64,000 nt of DNA from Nitrospirota bacterium (GTDB lineage: Bacteria > Nitrospirota > Nitrospiria > Nitrospirales > Nitrospiraceae): the NCBI GenBank assembly GCA_040757595.1, contig JBFLWP010000014.1, positions 1 to 64,000 on the forward strand, read 5' to 3'. A program made the translations under genes and the position numbers. The stretch's first letter is position 1. Each line of letters begins with the position of its first letter. Below, in pieces: positions 63,190 through 64,000 of the stretch. The notes beneath the pieces are model-generated. The model searched no databases. It had not been told where the DNA came from and saw only the letters and a list, made by a program, of their open reading frames with translations.

Positions 63190-63909
63190 TCAGACCTTGG
63201 CCGCAGCGGCGGCTTCCGCCTTCCTGGCGGCCTTGCTGGCCTGATCCCAGCCGTTCTGGGCGGCAAACTCCCAGCCGGCCTTGATGACCGCGACGTTTTT
63301 CTCGATCAGCTCCTGCTTCTTCTTGAACTTCCGCTCCACCACGCTGTCCAGGGCCGCCGTGCCGCCCGACACCACGAACCCCTTGCCGAGGAACCGGTCC
63401 TTCACCGCCTGCGCCAGCGCGTCGATGGTGGTGAGGCCCGTGATGCAGCCGATCGCGCCCATCAGCGCCATGTTGGTGGCCAGGTCCATGCCGGACACTT
63501 CCAGCGAGATCTTCGTGGCGGGCAGGTAGTAGAGCTTCGCGCGGCGCTCCTCCAGCTCCCGCTGATGATCCTTCTGGAGTTTCATGGGCCCGTCATGGTT
63601 GATCAGCACGACGCCGTCCTCCTTCAGCCCGAAGTAGAACGGCATCGTGTAGGACTTCCCGTGCGTGATGACCTGGGGGTGGAAAATGATGATGATGTGC
63701 GGGAACGTGATCTCCCCGATCTCGTAGATCGGCTCGTCCGACACCCGCACGTAGCTCTCCACCGGCGCCATGCGTTTTTCGGAGCCGTAGAACGGCACGA
63801 TCGTGCTCTCGCCGCCCGCGTTGATGACCGCCGTGCTGAGGATGTGCGAGCCGGTGACGACCCCTTGCCCTCCGACGCCGGCCATCCGGATGTTGAAACG
63901 CTTTGCCAT
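63190..63909 (-). CDS. 2-oxoacid:ferredoxin oxidoreductase gamma subunit
   Basis: 239 aa. OFOR gamma domain: RFNIRMAGVGGQGVVTGSHILSTAVINAGGESTIVPFYGSEKRMAPVESYVRVSDEPI, the usual start (GxGGQG) and EMRG-like pattern; NMALMGAIGCITGLTTIDALAQAVKDRF in the middle; Ala/Lys-rich tail. Binds the acyl-CoA partner in characterised OFORs. Part of the operon that continues past the window edge. Confidence 0.9.
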   Translation of the reverse strand: MAKRFNIRMAGVGGQGVVTGSHILSTAVINAGGESTIVPFYGSEKRMAPVESYVRVSDEPIYEIGEITFPHIIIIFHPQVITHGKSYTMPFYFGLKEDGVVLINHDGPMKLQKDHQRELEERRAKLYYLPATKISLEVSGMDLATNMALMGAIGCITGLTTIDALAQAVKDRFLGKGFVVSGGTAALDSVVERKFKKKQELIEKNVAVIKAGWEFAAQNGWDQASKAARKAEAAAAAKV

Positions 63910-63958
63910 CGCCGCGCTCCTCCTTTTAACTGGACGCCAACCGCGAACCGGCCGGAAC

Positions 63959-64000
63959 TCAGGACTGGGTGATGGCCGCAGCAGCCGGCTTCGGGAGGAA
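63959..64000 (-). CDS. C-terminal end of another operon gene, cut by window edge
   Basis: The minus strand reads FLPKPAAAAITQS and stop (63961-63959), 49 nt upstream of the gamma subunit gene. Too short to identify. The TPP-binding beta subunit of the oxidoreductase is not otherwise in the window, so this could be its end; inference from missing subunit only. Confidence 0.45.
   Translation of the reverse strand, partial: FLPKPAAAAITQS

Overview
The window is a G+C-rich, gene-dense bacterial chromosome segment. Gene content points to the genus Nitrospira (phylum Nitrospirota). It carries most of the reductive TCA (rTCA) cycle: ATP-citrate lyase AclAB, aconitase, monomeric isocitrate dehydrogenase, fumarate reductase FrdAB, succinyl-CoA synthetase SucCD and part of a multi-subunit 2-oxoacid:ferredoxin oxidoreductase with a CO-dehydrogenase-beta-like subunit. 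It also has a System II cytochrome c maturation operon and hopanoid genes. The species is not determinable from the sequence alone.

Layout. 1-0.8 kb: C-terminally truncated secreted caspase-like protein, then tRNA-Cys. 1.3-16.8 kb (nearly all minus strand): isoprenoid/hopanoid/envelope block with ispG, dxs, a DUF3187 outer-membrane protein, mlaCDFE, hpnG, shc, smc and ispH. 17-21.4 kb: phosphate block with a PhoB/PhoR-type two-component pair, a Pit transporter and its DUF47 partner. 21.4-25 kb: fabH-like, bamD, geranylgeranyl-reductase-like. 25-29.7 kb: ccdA, two TlpA-type thioredoxins, ccsB, resB. 30-32.8 kb: metK and ahcY. 33-39.6 kb: mixed accessory genes, including a 31-codon membrane peptide coupled to an orphan HicB-like gene, a flavin monooxygenase, a PA2779/PA2778-like/TPR cluster and a ferritin-VIT1 fusion. 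39.7-52.4 kb: eight rTCA genes on one strand in the order aclB-aclA-acn-icd-frdB-frdA-sucC-sucD. 52.7-54.6 kb: mutM, an Fe-S uracil-DNA glycosylase and a dual-specificity phosphatase. 54.7-58.6 kb: small-gene and toxin-antitoxin zone with two broken genes. 59-60.5 kb: Rsm22/METTL17-like protein and a small protein. 60.6-64 kb: oxidoreductase operon, cut by the window edge.

Most of the pathway content is known biology. The part that standard annotation would not explain lies between genes. Many gaps hold tracts built from short repeated words on a left arm and their reverse complements on a right arm, and the words fall into a few families reused at distant loci. There are also a roughly 200-bp dispersed repeat in three copies (40.7, 56.7 and 58.8 kb), a 128-bp inverted-repeat element (27.1 kb), and a RelE/AbrB-type toxin-antitoxin pair bracketed by about 75-bp direct repeats (55.4 and 56.1 kb).

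No CRISPR array, rRNA, transposase or intact prophage gene was seen.
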